A stretch of 6,245 nt of DNA from Clostridiales bacterium (lineage in GTDB: Bacteria > Bacillota_A > Clostridia > Oscillospirales > Oscillospiraceae), in the NCBI GenBank assembly GCA_019417795.1, contig DXUR01000167.1, positions 1 through 6,245 of the forward strand, in the 5' to 3' direction. Under the pieces are notes generated by a model. It was not told the origin of the DNA. It did no database searches and saw only the letters and a program-made list of their open reading frames with translations. Each line of letters opens with the position of its first letter. The stretch's first letter is position 1. This document shows, one piece after another, positions 1 through 4,913 of the stretch. Both the position numbers and the translations under genes were made by a program.

Positions 1-110
1 TAAGCGAGCCTCCCGTGCTATTTTCTGGTTTTTATTATCTCATATTTCTTTGTAAAAATAAAGGTGGAATGGTTAGGGATGCTCAAACAACTTTAATCGT
101 TCACAAAAAA
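1..110. other. Intergenic region downstream of the glycosyltransferase; no gene seen
   Basis: No coding region is supported here. On the minus strand the stretch is AT-rich and ends, close to the window edge, with a GGGAGG ribosome-binding-like sequence (complement of bases 9 to 14). A further minus-strand gene may therefore start just outside the window. A GATAAT sequence lies upstream of it on the minus strand, but no convincing -35 box accompanies it. No rho-independent terminator is visible after the glycosyltransferase stop codon. Confidence 0.4.
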
Positions 111-1046
111 TCATTCTAATTCACTTTTCATCTTTTCAATCATCTGCAGCCGAAATTCATACGCCTGCCGTTCTTTCTCAACCAAAGTTGATAAAACTGC
201 TCCCGAAAAGAATGATACAATCGAAGTAAAAATCAAAATTCCCGATGAAACAAATATAAACGGATGTTTAACCTTTCCCACCTGTATATCATGTAGGATC
301 TCCGGAATAAGCAGTCCCATTGAAACCAGCATCAAAACAGTCGATATCCGACCAAAAAATCCAAACGGACGATAATTCTTATAGAGACGTCCTATCGTCT
401 TCAAGACCTTAAATCCATCTGAATATGTATTTAATTTTGATTCACTGCCAGACGGTCTGTCTCGATATTCGATAACTACATTCTCAATCCGCATATTTTT
501 TTCAACTGCATGAATGGTCATCTCCGTTTCTATCTCAAATCCCTTCGATAGCACAGGAAAGCTTTTAACAAAAAGAAAACTAAAAGCCCGATAACCCGTC
601 ATAATATCCCGGATATCAGTATGAAACAAGCGATTTACGCTAGCTCTCACCAGCGTATTTCCAAAATTATGGAACGGTCTTTTGTTCTCATTAAAATAAG
701 TAGATGAAAGCCTGTCCCCCACTACCATATCAGCATTTTTTTCAAGAACCAGATTCGCCATCTTTCTTCCGTATTCAGCAGGATACGTGTCGTCTCCATC
801 TACCATGATATAGCACTCCGCATCAATCTCCCGAAACATACGCCGGATTACATTTCCTTTCCCCTGTGCGTATTCATGACGGACGATTGCGCCCGCATTT
901 TGAGCCAGTTCGGCTGTCTTATCATTTGAATTGTTGTCGTACACATAAATAACCGCTTCTGGAAGTTCAGTTTTCCAATCTTTCACGACTTTTTCAATTG
1001 TTTTTTCCTCGTTGTAGCATGGAATCAGTACTGCTATCTTATCCAT
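111..1046 (-). CDS. Family 2 glycosyltransferase, DPM1/GtrB-like, with two C-terminal membrane segments
   Basis: This 311-residue protein probably transfers a sugar from a nucleotide donor, most likely to a polyprenyl phosphate at the inner face of the membrane, for cell-surface polysaccharide or glycan decoration. A GT-A domain fills roughly residues 1 to 215. Visible motifs are IPCYNEE (8-14), YDNNSNDKT (36-44), GKGN (62-65) and the metal-binding VDGDDTYP (82-89, DxD-type). MTGYRAF (149-155), KGFEIETEM (168-176) and YRDRPSGSESKL (194-205) follow. Two hydrophobic spans (about 232-252 and 262-290) come next, then a charged tail. The start at 1046 is preferred because GAAAGGA lies about 11 bases upstream; an in-frame ATG at 1073 would add nine residues. 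It probably formed an operon with the gene whose 3' end remains at 1063. The fold assignment is firm; donor and acceptor cannot be read from the sequence. Confidence 0.88.
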   Translation of the reverse strand: MDKIAVLIPCYNEEKTIEKVVKDWKTELPEAVIYVYDNNSNDKTAELAQNAGAIVRHEYAQGKGNVIRRMFREIDAECYIMVDGDDTYPAEYGRKMANLVLEKNADMVVGDRLSSTYFNENKRPFHNFGNTLVRASVNRLFHTDIRDIMTGYRAFSFLFVKSFPVLSKGFEIETEMTIHAVEKNMRIENVVIEYRDRPSGSESKLNTYSDGFKVLKTIGRLYKNYRPFGFFGRISTVLMLVSMGLLIPEILHDIQVGKVKHPFIFVSSGILIFTSIVSFFSGAVLSTLVEKERQAYEFRLQMIEKMKSELE

Positions 1047-1062
1047 TTTATGTATATTCCTT

Positions 1063-1182
1063 TCACTTATCATTCAAAATCTGTGTTCCTGCATTATTCA
1101 TTTTTATCCAACGATATTTCTTATCAATCAATCCAAGCAACAATACCGCCGGCAATGCAAGCAACGGTGTACAAGGGGTACA
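1063..1182 (-). pseudogene. 3' remnant of a host membrane-protein gene cut by the element
   Basis: A minus-strand reading frame ends at 1063, seventeen bases before the preferred glycosyltransferase start, which is typical operon spacing. Its last ~38 residues contain a hydrophobic run (LLALPAVLLLGLI) followed by a basic, polar tail (DKKYRWIKMNNAG...), like the end of a multi-span membrane protein. Upstream, the frame continues only by chance through AT-rich element DNA into the 3' end of the recombinase gene and has no ribosome binding site, so the start of the real gene is missing. I infer that the element inserted near the 3' end of this gene. A polysaccharide-related membrane protein would suit the context, but the fragment is too short to name. 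The upper boundary given is approximate. Confidence 0.5.
1168..1182. other. Candidate attachment-site core: short dyad at the host/element transition
   Basis: TGTAC-AAGGG-GTACA is a five-base inverted repeat with a five-base centre, lying where host-like coding sequence gives way to AT-rich non-coding sequence. Large serine recombinases act on short imperfect dyads with a two-base crossover, so this is a reasonable candidate for one side of the junction. No second copy is visible in the window, which is expected if the far end lies outside. The assignment is inference. Confidence 0.2.
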
Positions 1183-1216
1183 AACAAGATTAAAAAGAAA
1201 AGATAGATTTGAAAGT

Positions 1217-1267
1217 AAGTAGAGTGGGATAATCCAGAAGTTAGAGCTTAGATTTTCCACTCTACTT
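1217..1267. repeat. 11-bp inverted repeat spanning the recombinase stop codon
   Basis: AAGTAGAGTGG (1217-1227) is perfectly complementary to CCACTCTACTT (1257-1267), with 29 bases between that contain the TAA stop of the recombinase gene. In minus-strand RNA this forms a stem at the transcript's 3' end, but no T-run follows it, so it is not a standard terminator. It could stabilise the mRNA end or be part of the recombinase binding region at the element tip. Confidence 0.5.
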
Positions 1268-2756
1268 GAACGTGGTCGCTAGTTGCGCTGATTGAAATAA
1301 TCAGGCCGTCAACGGCTTTCCTTTTGTCGTCAAATTCAATGCTGTCCCAATGGTCGAGGTAATAAGAGAGTTCCTGCTCCTTTTGGGGTGACATTGTTTC
1401 AATGGACATTTCCGCAATCTCCTTTGAAATGGTCTGGCGGCGAGTGTCCAGTTCTTCAATTTTTTTGTTAGCATAGGCAAGAAGTGTTGCGTTGGCTCCG
1501 GTTAGCGTATCAAGTAGTTTTTCAATCTCGGCTTCAACTTGCGCCAGTTCAATTTGATGGGCGGTCAGTTTGGGATTGACTTTTTCCTCCCGGCTATGGC
1601 GGACTTGAAAATTTTTAAATCTCGCCCGCATAGCACTGAAAATAAATTCCTCAAATTCAGATTTACGGATTTTACCACAGCCCGGGCAGCCTTTATTTTC
1701 AGTCCGTTTACTACAGCGAAAATAGCCTTCGCTGTTCGGAACGTGTGTTGCCTTTAAGGCATATCCGCAACACCCGCATTTAACTTTTCCGGCAAGCCAT
1801 GTATTTTTCGGCTTACGTCCTTGTTGAAAACTCTTATTTGTCATTAGCTTCTTCCTGCATTTCAGCCATACATCAGACGGTATGAGCGCTTCATGTGGAG
1901 CGATTACAAGTATCTGGTCTTTCAGGCTCCTGTCTTTATCCTCCTTCACGTCCCGGCCCTGATAGAGATAACAGCCATTGGTTCCGGCAAAATCGGAAGC
2001 GTCATTGACAATAGCCGCCCCCTGGCTTTTAAAAAATTCGTAGAGTTCTAAATCTGCTTGTGCGTAAACAGGATTTCTTAAAAGCTGTGAAATAAAGGTA
2101 CGGAATAGCGATTTACCGTAAACTTTGATGTTCTGTTCCTCAAAGTACCGTGTAATGTCACCAAAAGACGTTTCCGGCTCGGAATACATTTCAAACATGA
2201 GCTTTACATATTGGGAAGTTTCGGGGTCTGCCACCATCTTTTTTGTGCGGATACCTTCAACCACTGTCGGCTCCAACTGATAACCATAGGGGGCCTGTCC
2301 GCTCATGTGAAAACCTTTCAGGCACCGGGAGTAGTAAGCGTCCGTGACGCGTTTCTGGATTGTCTCACGTTCAAGCTGTGCGAATACGATACAAATATTC
2401 AGCATGGCCCGCCCCATTGGGGTTGAGGTGTCGAACTTTTCTGTGGACGAAACAAACTCCACGTCATATTCCTGGAACAGCTCCATCATGTTTGCAAAGT
2501 CCAGAATGGAACGGCTGATTCTGTCCAGCTTATAAACGATTACCCGCCGCACCCGGCCCTTTCGGATTTCTCCTAACAGCTTTTGAAACTCCGGCCTGTC
2601 CGTATTCTTCCCGGAATAGCCTTTATCCTTGAATACTTTACAGCTTCCGCCTTTCAGCTCATACTTACAAAAATCAATCTGGCTTTCAATGCTGATACTG
2701 TCCTTACGGTCTACCGACTGTCTCGCGTATATACAATCTTCTCTGATAATGTCCAT
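1248..2756 (-). CDS. Large serine recombinase (TndX/TnpX type)
   Basis: This 502-residue site-specific recombinase should excise and integrate the element by a double-strand break with a serine-DNA intermediate. The N-terminal resolvase domain (about 7-145) shows YARQS (10-14) with the expected catalytic serine at 14, the conserved KDKGYSGKNTDRP stretch (43-55) and YKLDRISRS (75-83) with the active-site arginines. An ALINICIVFAQLERE-like helix (here MLNICIVFAQLERE, 118-131) follows. The recombinase domain (about 155-265) contains GYQLEP and the LLRNPVYAQ motif. A zinc ribbon uses Cys327, Cys330, Cys348 and Cys357/360, and a Glu/Lys-rich coiled coil (about 395-455) follows it. Length and domain order fit an intact transposon-type large serine recombinase. 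The start is fixed by AAGGAG six bases upstream, but that site lies in a hairpin. The gene has its own promoter and is the last gene before the host junction. Confidence 0.93.
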   Translation of the reverse strand: MDIIREDCIYARQSVDRKDSISIESQIDFCKYELKGGSCKVFKDKGYSGKNTDRPEFQKLLGEIRKGRVRRVIVYKLDRISRSILDFANMMELFQEYDVEFVSSTEKFDTSTPMGRAMLNICIVFAQLERETIQKRVTDAYYSRCLKGFHMSGQAPYGYQLEPTVVEGIRTKKMVADPETSQYVKLMFEMYSEPETSFGDITRYFEEQNIKVYGKSLFRTFISQLLRNPVYAQADLELYEFFKSQGAAIVNDASDFAGTNGCYLYQGRDVKEDKDRSLKDQILVIAPHEALIPSDVWLKCRKKLMTNKSFQQGRKPKNTWLAGKVKCGCCGYALKATHVPNSEGYFRCSKRTENKGCPGCGKIRKSEFEEFIFSAMRARFKNFQVRHSREEKVNPKLTAHQIELAQVEAEIEKLLDTLTGANATLLAYANKKIEELDTRRQTISKEIAEMSIETMSPQKEQELSYYLDHWDSIEFDDKRKAVDGLIISISATSDHVQVEWKI

Positions 2757-2761
2757 ATTGG

Positions 2762-2784
2762 GCTCCTTCCGTATGGAATGGAGC
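2762..2784 (-). promoter_or_regulatory. Hairpin that buries the recombinase ribosome binding site
   Basis: In minus-strand RNA, GCTCCATTCC pairs with GGAAGGAGC around an AUAC tetraloop, giving nine base pairs with one bulged A. The 3' arm contains the complete AAGGAG Shine-Dalgarno sequence of the recombinase, so the folded form should block initiation. The pairing is seen in the sequence; a role in keeping recombinase levels low is inferred. Confidence 0.55.
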
Positions 2785-2802
2785 TACCAACCTTACAATT
2801 AT

Positions 2803-2831
2803 ATTATACCATAGGCAGCCCCGGACAACAA
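2803..2831 (-). promoter_or_regulatory. Extended -10 promoter for the recombinase gene
   Basis: The minus strand reads TTGTTG, a 17-base spacer, then TATAAT preceded by TGG (an extended -10). The -10 box is a perfect consensus and the -35 matches in its TTG half. Transcription would start about 40 bases upstream of the recombinase ATG, so the leader is essentially the ribosome-site hairpin. The promoter lies between the 58-aa gene and the recombinase, so the recombinase can be transcribed apart from the upstream genes. Confidence 0.65.
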
Positions 2832-2843
2832 TGTTGCGGTTGA

Positions 2844-3020
2844 TTAGTAAAATCTGTCCGTGTATTTACTGAACACATCATATAAGTGATTTTCGATTTC
2901 TCTTTTTCGCTTGTTCTTTTCATCCGGGGATAGTACCGGAATTAGATTTTCCAATACGATAAGTTTCCCTTGAAAATATACGGATTGTTTTTCGCTTTGG
3001 TATGTAACAGATTGAACCAT
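2844..3020 (-). CDS. Small conserved ICE-type hypothetical protein (58 aa)
   Basis: The short basic C-terminal part (SPDEKNKRKREIENHLYDVF, 31-50) resembles, from memory, a small protein that commonly precedes serine recombinases in clostridial ICEs; its function is unknown. The N-terminal half (MVQSVTYQSEKQSVYFQGKL) looks like short beta strands and the C-terminal half like one charged helix. There is no signal peptide or membrane span. The frame stays open upstream to 3221, but the ATG at 3020 is chosen because GGAGG lies six to seven bases ahead of it. It is encoded 87 bases upstream of the recombinase and may be an accessory or directionality factor; that is only a guess from position. Confidence 0.7.
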   Translation of the reverse strand: MVQSVTYQSEKQSVYFQGKLIVLENLIPVLSPDEKNKRKREIENHLYDVFSKYTDRFY

Positions 3021-3021
3021 C

Positions 3022-3038
3022 GAAAACCTCCACTTTTC
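3022..3038 (-). promoter_or_regulatory. Small hairpin presenting the ribosome binding site of the 58-aa gene in its loop
   Basis: In minus-strand RNA, GAAAA and TTTTC can pair around the seven-base loop GTGGAGG, which is the Shine-Dalgarno sequence of the 58-aa gene. Five mostly A-U pairs make a weak stem, so this may simply be incidental. Confidence 0.25.
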
Positions 3039-3132
3039 AGTACGGATGAACAGCGGCCAGCTTCCCTCTTGTCTGCTGGGGAAACCTAAAAAAGCGGCTC
3101 CCTGGAAGGAACTGCCCTTTGAGCTTTCCCCA

Positions 3133-3157
3133 GCCTCGGGCCACGTTGGCCCGAAGC
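3133..3157 (-). repeat. GC-rich palindrome, copy 1 (GGGCCA-NNN-TGGCCC family)
   Basis: In minus-strand RNA, GCTTCGGGCCA pairs with TGGCCCGAGGC around a three-base loop (11 bp including one G-U pair). It begins at the stop codon of the 66-aa gene. No T-run follows, so it is not an ordinary terminator. Copies 2 and 3 are at 3772-3796 and 6194-6216. Confidence 0.8.
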
Positions 3158-3357
3158 TAATAATCGCCGTTATAATATTTCTGTTCAGCCTCGTTGAGTG
3201 TGTATAAGTCAAACACTCCATAAAGCTGATTTACTACACGGCTAATATCTTTATGGGTGAATCCACAGTCCTGCATGGCCATAATCACATAGCCCCGGCA
3301 GGCGTCATTACTCCATATATTCAGCGTTAATTCTGGACTAGATATATTTTCCTTCAT
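3157..3357 (-). CDS. Small conserved ICE-type hypothetical protein (66 aa)
   Basis: This small soluble, probably helical protein is of unknown function. The central stretch NDACRGYVIMAMQDCGFTHK (17-36) resembles a recurring small ICE protein, from memory; a later part carries QLYGVFDLYT followed by a helix ending in QKYYNGDY. It has two cysteines and no signal peptide. The ATG at 3357 is chosen because AGGAGA lies five bases upstream. The frame is open further, to a GTG at 3441, which would add a hydrophobic 28-residue extension, but that GTG has no ribosome binding site and lies inside a terminator-like hairpin. The gene follows a leader ORF and hairpin, which suggests expression is controlled by attenuation. 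Confidence 0.7.
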   Translation of the reverse strand: MKENISSPELTLNIWSNDACRGYVIMAMQDCGFTHKDISRVVNQLYGVFDLYTLNEAEQKYYNGDY

Positions 3358-3383
3358 AAAATTCTCCTGTTCATAGAAAAATA

Positions 3384-3440
3384 TGGGGCCCAGCCAGAAC
3401 GGTTGCCCTATCATCAGACAGTAATAGAGGAAGGGCCCCA
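3384..3440 (-). terminator. Terminator-like hairpin (possible attenuator) upstream of the 66-aa gene
   Basis: In minus-strand RNA TGGGGCCC (complement of 3433-3440) pairs perfectly with GGGCCCCA (complement of 3384-3391) across a 41-base loop, and ATATTTTTC follows directly. The stem is very strong and U-rich sequence follows, but the loop is longer than in a typical terminator. It lies about 27 bases upstream of the 66-aa start codon, and the 28-codon leader ORF runs through its 5' arm and stops in its loop. That is the geometry of translation-dependent attenuation. Confidence 0.45.
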
Positions 3441-3500
3441 CAGGTTAGAAAGTTTTTTCAGATAGACCGGACGGACAGTTGGCTTTTTGTCCCATAGCAT
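3414..3500 (-). CDS. Candidate 28-codon leader peptide
   Basis: The ORF starts at an ATG with GGGGAG seven bases upstream, a better ribosome site than many full genes have, and encodes a basic peptide beginning MLWDKKPTVRPVYLKKL. It stops at TGATGA inside the loop of the terminator-like hairpin. A ribosome completing it would cover the hairpin's 5' arm and could let transcription continue into the 66-aa gene. Its overlap with the -1 frame (GTG at 3441) would also permit a frameshift product. I do not recognise the peptide; it could be a short protein in its own right. Confidence 0.45.
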   Translation of the reverse strand: MLWDKKPTVRPVYLKKLSNLWGPSSITV

Positions 3501-3847
3501 TTCAGCTCTCCCCATTCTGATGGCAAGGCGATCTCATTACCTGCGACGGCTCACGGTTCGCAACACCGCTGCACGCTCGGATTGTGACTAATCGCAAGTA
3601 TCCGGGTTTTGTGTTTTGTCCGGCAGACCTGCCACAGTCTGCCTACGGCATGGGCCTGGTCGCTCTCTCTAGTGTAAAAATAGAGGTCATGGCGGGCCTG
3701 TCACTGGACACAAGCACCCTTCGTATCCGTCTATCTTTTATTCAGTTTTCAATCTGCGTGAGGCGTGTCCCGCTTCGGGCCAATGTGGCCCGAGGCTTTG
3801 ACTGCCTCTCATAAGCCATTTCATTTTTGAGGCGAAATCGGTACACC
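3501..3847 (-). other. Non-coding stretch with much predicted secondary structure
   Basis: About 350 bases between the sigma-like gene and the leader ORF have no supported gene on either strand. The sequence is GC-rich and full of complementary pairs. GGCAGAC/GTCTGCC (3622-3628 with 3637-3643, eight-base loop) is a firm hairpin. CGGAT/ATCCG (3578-3582 with 3600-3604), CGGT/ACCG (3554-3557 with 3565-3568) and an enclosing GCGAT/ATCGC (3528-3532 with 3591-3595) are alternatives or parts of a larger fold. It also holds palindrome copy 2. This could be a structured leader RNA, or a non-coding RNA, for the downstream genes. Confidence 0.35.
3772..3796 (+). repeat. GC-rich palindrome, copy 2
   Basis: On the plus strand GCTTCGGGCCA (3772-3782), ATG, TGGCCCGAGGC (3786-3796). 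Its arms are identical to copy 1 read on the opposite strand, so copies 1 and 2 are in inverted orientation about 615 bases apart. It begins some 50 bases past the stop of the sigma-like gene. Nearby GAGGC and GCCTC segments offer alternative pairing partners. Confidence 0.8.
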
Positions 3848-4270
3848 TTATAAAAATTTTTTTAAAATTTTTTCCAAGTTCCGAAGGCCGCGCTCAATGG
3901 CGAGCCGCACGACCTTTTCATCCACACCCTCGGCCCGGGCAATGTCTTGTTTCGTCAAGCCGAGAATGAAATGAGCGTAAATGCGCTTTGCCTGTTTGTC
4001 GGGCAGTCGTGAGATGGCGGTATAGAGTTCTTGTATCGTCACTTTACGCTCATACAGTTCATAGGGAGAGAACGCAACGAAAAGCGCCTCATGCTCAATT
4101 CCATCATTCCGATCCAGGGAGTAATAGGCTTTGTGCCGGTATGTACGCAGACGGTAAGCGGCTTCCTTCCGGTCAAACTCCTTGAACATTTCAACAACAT
4201 CTTCTGGTACTTCCATAAAGTAGTCTGACGTATAAAAAGGGTAATAGTCCCGTAAATTTATAATAGCCAT
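3848..4270 (-). CDS. Sigma-70 region-4-like regulator (ICE type)
   Basis: A 140-residue protein with a C-terminal helix-turn-helix of the sigma-70 region 4 kind (about 80-136). YTAISRLPDKQAKRIYAHFI is followed by LGLTKQDIARAEGVDEKVVR, the classic turn and recognition helix, and then IERGLRNLEKILKKFL. The N-terminal part (MAIINLRDYYPFYTSDYF, then a Lys/Arg/Tyr-rich stretch with SLDRNDGIEHEALF) resembles, from memory, a family common in clostridial ICEs. It probably binds DNA or RNA polymerase and activates element genes; it lacks room for a full region 2, so it is not a complete sigma factor. The ATG at 4270 is chosen because GGAGG lies six bases upstream; the longer frame to 4309 runs through a hairpin and has no ribosome site. 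Confidence 0.85.
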   Translation of the reverse strand: MAIINLRDYYPFYTSDYFMEVPEDVVEMFKEFDRKEAAYRLRTYRHKAYYSLDRNDGIEHEALFVAFSPYELYERKVTIQELYTAISRLPDKQAKRIYAHFILGLTKQDIARAEGVDEKVVRLAIERGLRNLEKILKKFL

Positions 4271-4279
4271 ATTGAACCT

Positions 4280-4320
4280 CCGCTTTGTTTTGTGATGGAT
4301 GGACAACAAAACAGAAGCGG
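4280..4320 (-). promoter_or_regulatory. Long leader hairpin abutting the ribosome site of the sigma-like gene
   Basis: In minus-strand RNA CCGCTTCTGTTTTGT (complement of 4306-4320) pairs with ACAAAACAAAGCGG (complement of 4280-4293), giving 14 base pairs with one bulged C and a 12-base loop rich in CCAUC. The 3' arm ends inside the GCGGAGG Shine-Dalgarno region, so it occupies its first two G residues. It could reduce initiation of the sigma-like protein until opened; the role is inferred. Confidence 0.55.
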
Positions 4321-4331
4321 CGGGGAGCGTA

Positions 4332-4361
4332 TATGTAGGCTGAAATTTCTGAAATTTTCAA
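4332..4361 (-). promoter_or_regulatory. Possible promoter of the sigma-like gene with tandem palindromes in its spacer
   Basis: The minus strand reads TTGAAA, an 18-base spacer, then TACATA. The spacer is almost filled by two near-identical tandem copies (TGAAATTTC and TGAAATTTTC on the plus strand), each containing a GAAATTTC-type palindrome, as an operator might. The boxes are only moderate matches to consensus. Confidence 0.35.
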
Positions 4362-4483
4362 AAAATAACAGTGAAAAATCTATAAAATAGTAAAGATGGC
4401 TACTCGTTCTAAAAAAGCCTCGACAGCTTATCTCAAGACTGGCTCTGTTTCGATAGCAAATCCTGAAATAAGGTGTCGAACAT

Positions 4484-4518
4484 AAAAAAAGCTCAAACAA
4501 ATAACAGCTTGTTTGAGC
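4484..4518 (-). terminator. Rho-independent terminator on the minus strand
   Basis: In minus-strand RNA GCTCAAACAA pairs perfectly with TTGTTTGAGC (complements of 4509-4518 and 4491-4500) around an eight-base loop, and seven U residues follow. It would stop transcripts coming from the cargo block before they reach the sigma-like gene. The plus-strand side has an AAAAAA run instead of U residues, so it is one-directional. Confidence 0.85.
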
Positions 4519-4545
4519 CTTAAAAAAGTTTAAATTGGAATAAAA

Positions 4546-4565
4546 CTCCTCCCATCTAGGAGGAG
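4546..4565. repeat. CTCCTCC/GGAGGAG hairpin
   Basis: Seven perfectly paired bases with a six-base loop (CATCTA). On either strand the purine arm resembles a Shine-Dalgarno sequence, but no start codon follows at a suitable distance. On the minus strand it lies 28 bases ahead of the terminator at 4484-4518. Confidence 0.45.
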
Positions 4566-4705
4566 GTAAAGCAAAAGGGGCGTTGCTTCATCTATTTTTT
4601 CTCAATAATCTAACTCATGTTATTAGCAACCTCCGCGTAAAAATCTCGTAGTTCTTTTATTATCATATAATGTATTTTTTGCAAAATTTGTCGTAGATAG
4701 GAGGC

Positions 4706-4761
4706 AAAAATAAAAAAATAGAGTAGAGGATATGTTAATGGTTAACGTACCTCTACTCTAT
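4706..4761 (-). terminator. Rho-independent terminator of the secreted-protein/peptide operon
   Basis: A 12-base perfect stem, ATAGAGTAGAGG with CCTCTACTCTAT (4718-4729 and 4750-4761), encloses a 20-base loop that itself contains TTAATGGTTAA. On the minus strand the stem is followed by TTTTTTATTTTT. It lies about 150 bases after the stop codon of the 39-aa gene and would end that transcript. Confidence 0.8.
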
Positions 4762-4784
4762 CTAATTGTTACTAAAAATTTTCT

Positions 4785-4895
4785 TTTAAAAAGGTTGTTA
4801 CAAAACAGACTCAATTTACTATATATAGTATATGTCAATTATTAAATCTACCATATACAGAACATTACTTTTCTCTTTGCAACAACCCTTTTAAA
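4785..4895. repeat. Long inverted repeat (15-base arms) enclosing a perfect 14-base palindrome
   Basis: TTTAAAAAGGTTGTT (4785-4799) is complementary to AACAACCCTTTTAAA (4881-4895) except for one base. The 81 bases between include TACTATATATAGTA (4817-4830), a perfect palindrome of operator type, next to a minus-strand TTGACA. The unit is about 110 bases long and non-coding. It may be a miniature repeat element or a 3' untranslated structure of the cargo mRNA. Confidence 0.5.
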
Positions 4896-4913
4896 TTGTA
4901 TAATTGCTTTCAC

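Larger units (their letters stand above)
4362..4913. other. AT-rich non-coding region between sigma-like gene and 39-aa peptide gene
   Basis: About 550 bases hold no supported gene. Two minus-strand terminators (4484-4518 and 4706-4761), a CTCCTCC/GGAGGAG hairpin (4546-4552 with 4559-4565, six-base loop), a long inverted repeat (4785-4895) and a 14-base palindrome are present. Two tiny frames were noted: a 29-codon plus-strand frame from an ATG at 4394, and an 18-codon minus-strand frame (MIIKELRDFYAEVANNMS) from 4666. Neither has a good ribosome site, and they may be gene remnants. The composition differs sharply from the recombinase module, which suggests a separate origin. Confidence 0.4.

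Noticed and set aside
998..1222. Plus-strand open frame of 74 codons
   Set aside because: It is antisense to the glycosyltransferase start, the host gene remnant and the junction, has no ribosome binding site, and its product does not look like a protein family.
2583..2843. Plus-strand frames opposite the recombinase start
   Set aside because: These are shadows of a confidently assigned recombinase gene and its promoter, without ribosome sites.
3584..3814. Plus-strand open frame of 76 codons across the non-coding block
   Set aside because: No ribosome binding site; it reads through palindrome copy 2 and the predicted hairpins, and its composition is not protein-like.
3739..3821. Minus-strand 27-codon frame through palindrome copy 2 (contains GPHWPEAGH)
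   Set aside because: Similar GP-WPE strings arise in frames wherever this palindrome occurs, so the peptide is a by-product of the repeat; no ribosome site is present.
4258..4500. Minus-strand frame of 80 codons upstream of the sigma-like gene
   Set aside because: It begins inside the terminator at 4484-4518, crosses the putative promoter and leader hairpin, and lacks a ribosome site.
81..4500. Shared ten-base string GCTCAAACAA at 81-90 and 4491-4500, considered as a possible direct repeat flanking an insertion
   Set aside because: The second copy is one arm of a terminator, the pair does not bracket a sensible element, and a chance ten-base match in 6 kb is expected.
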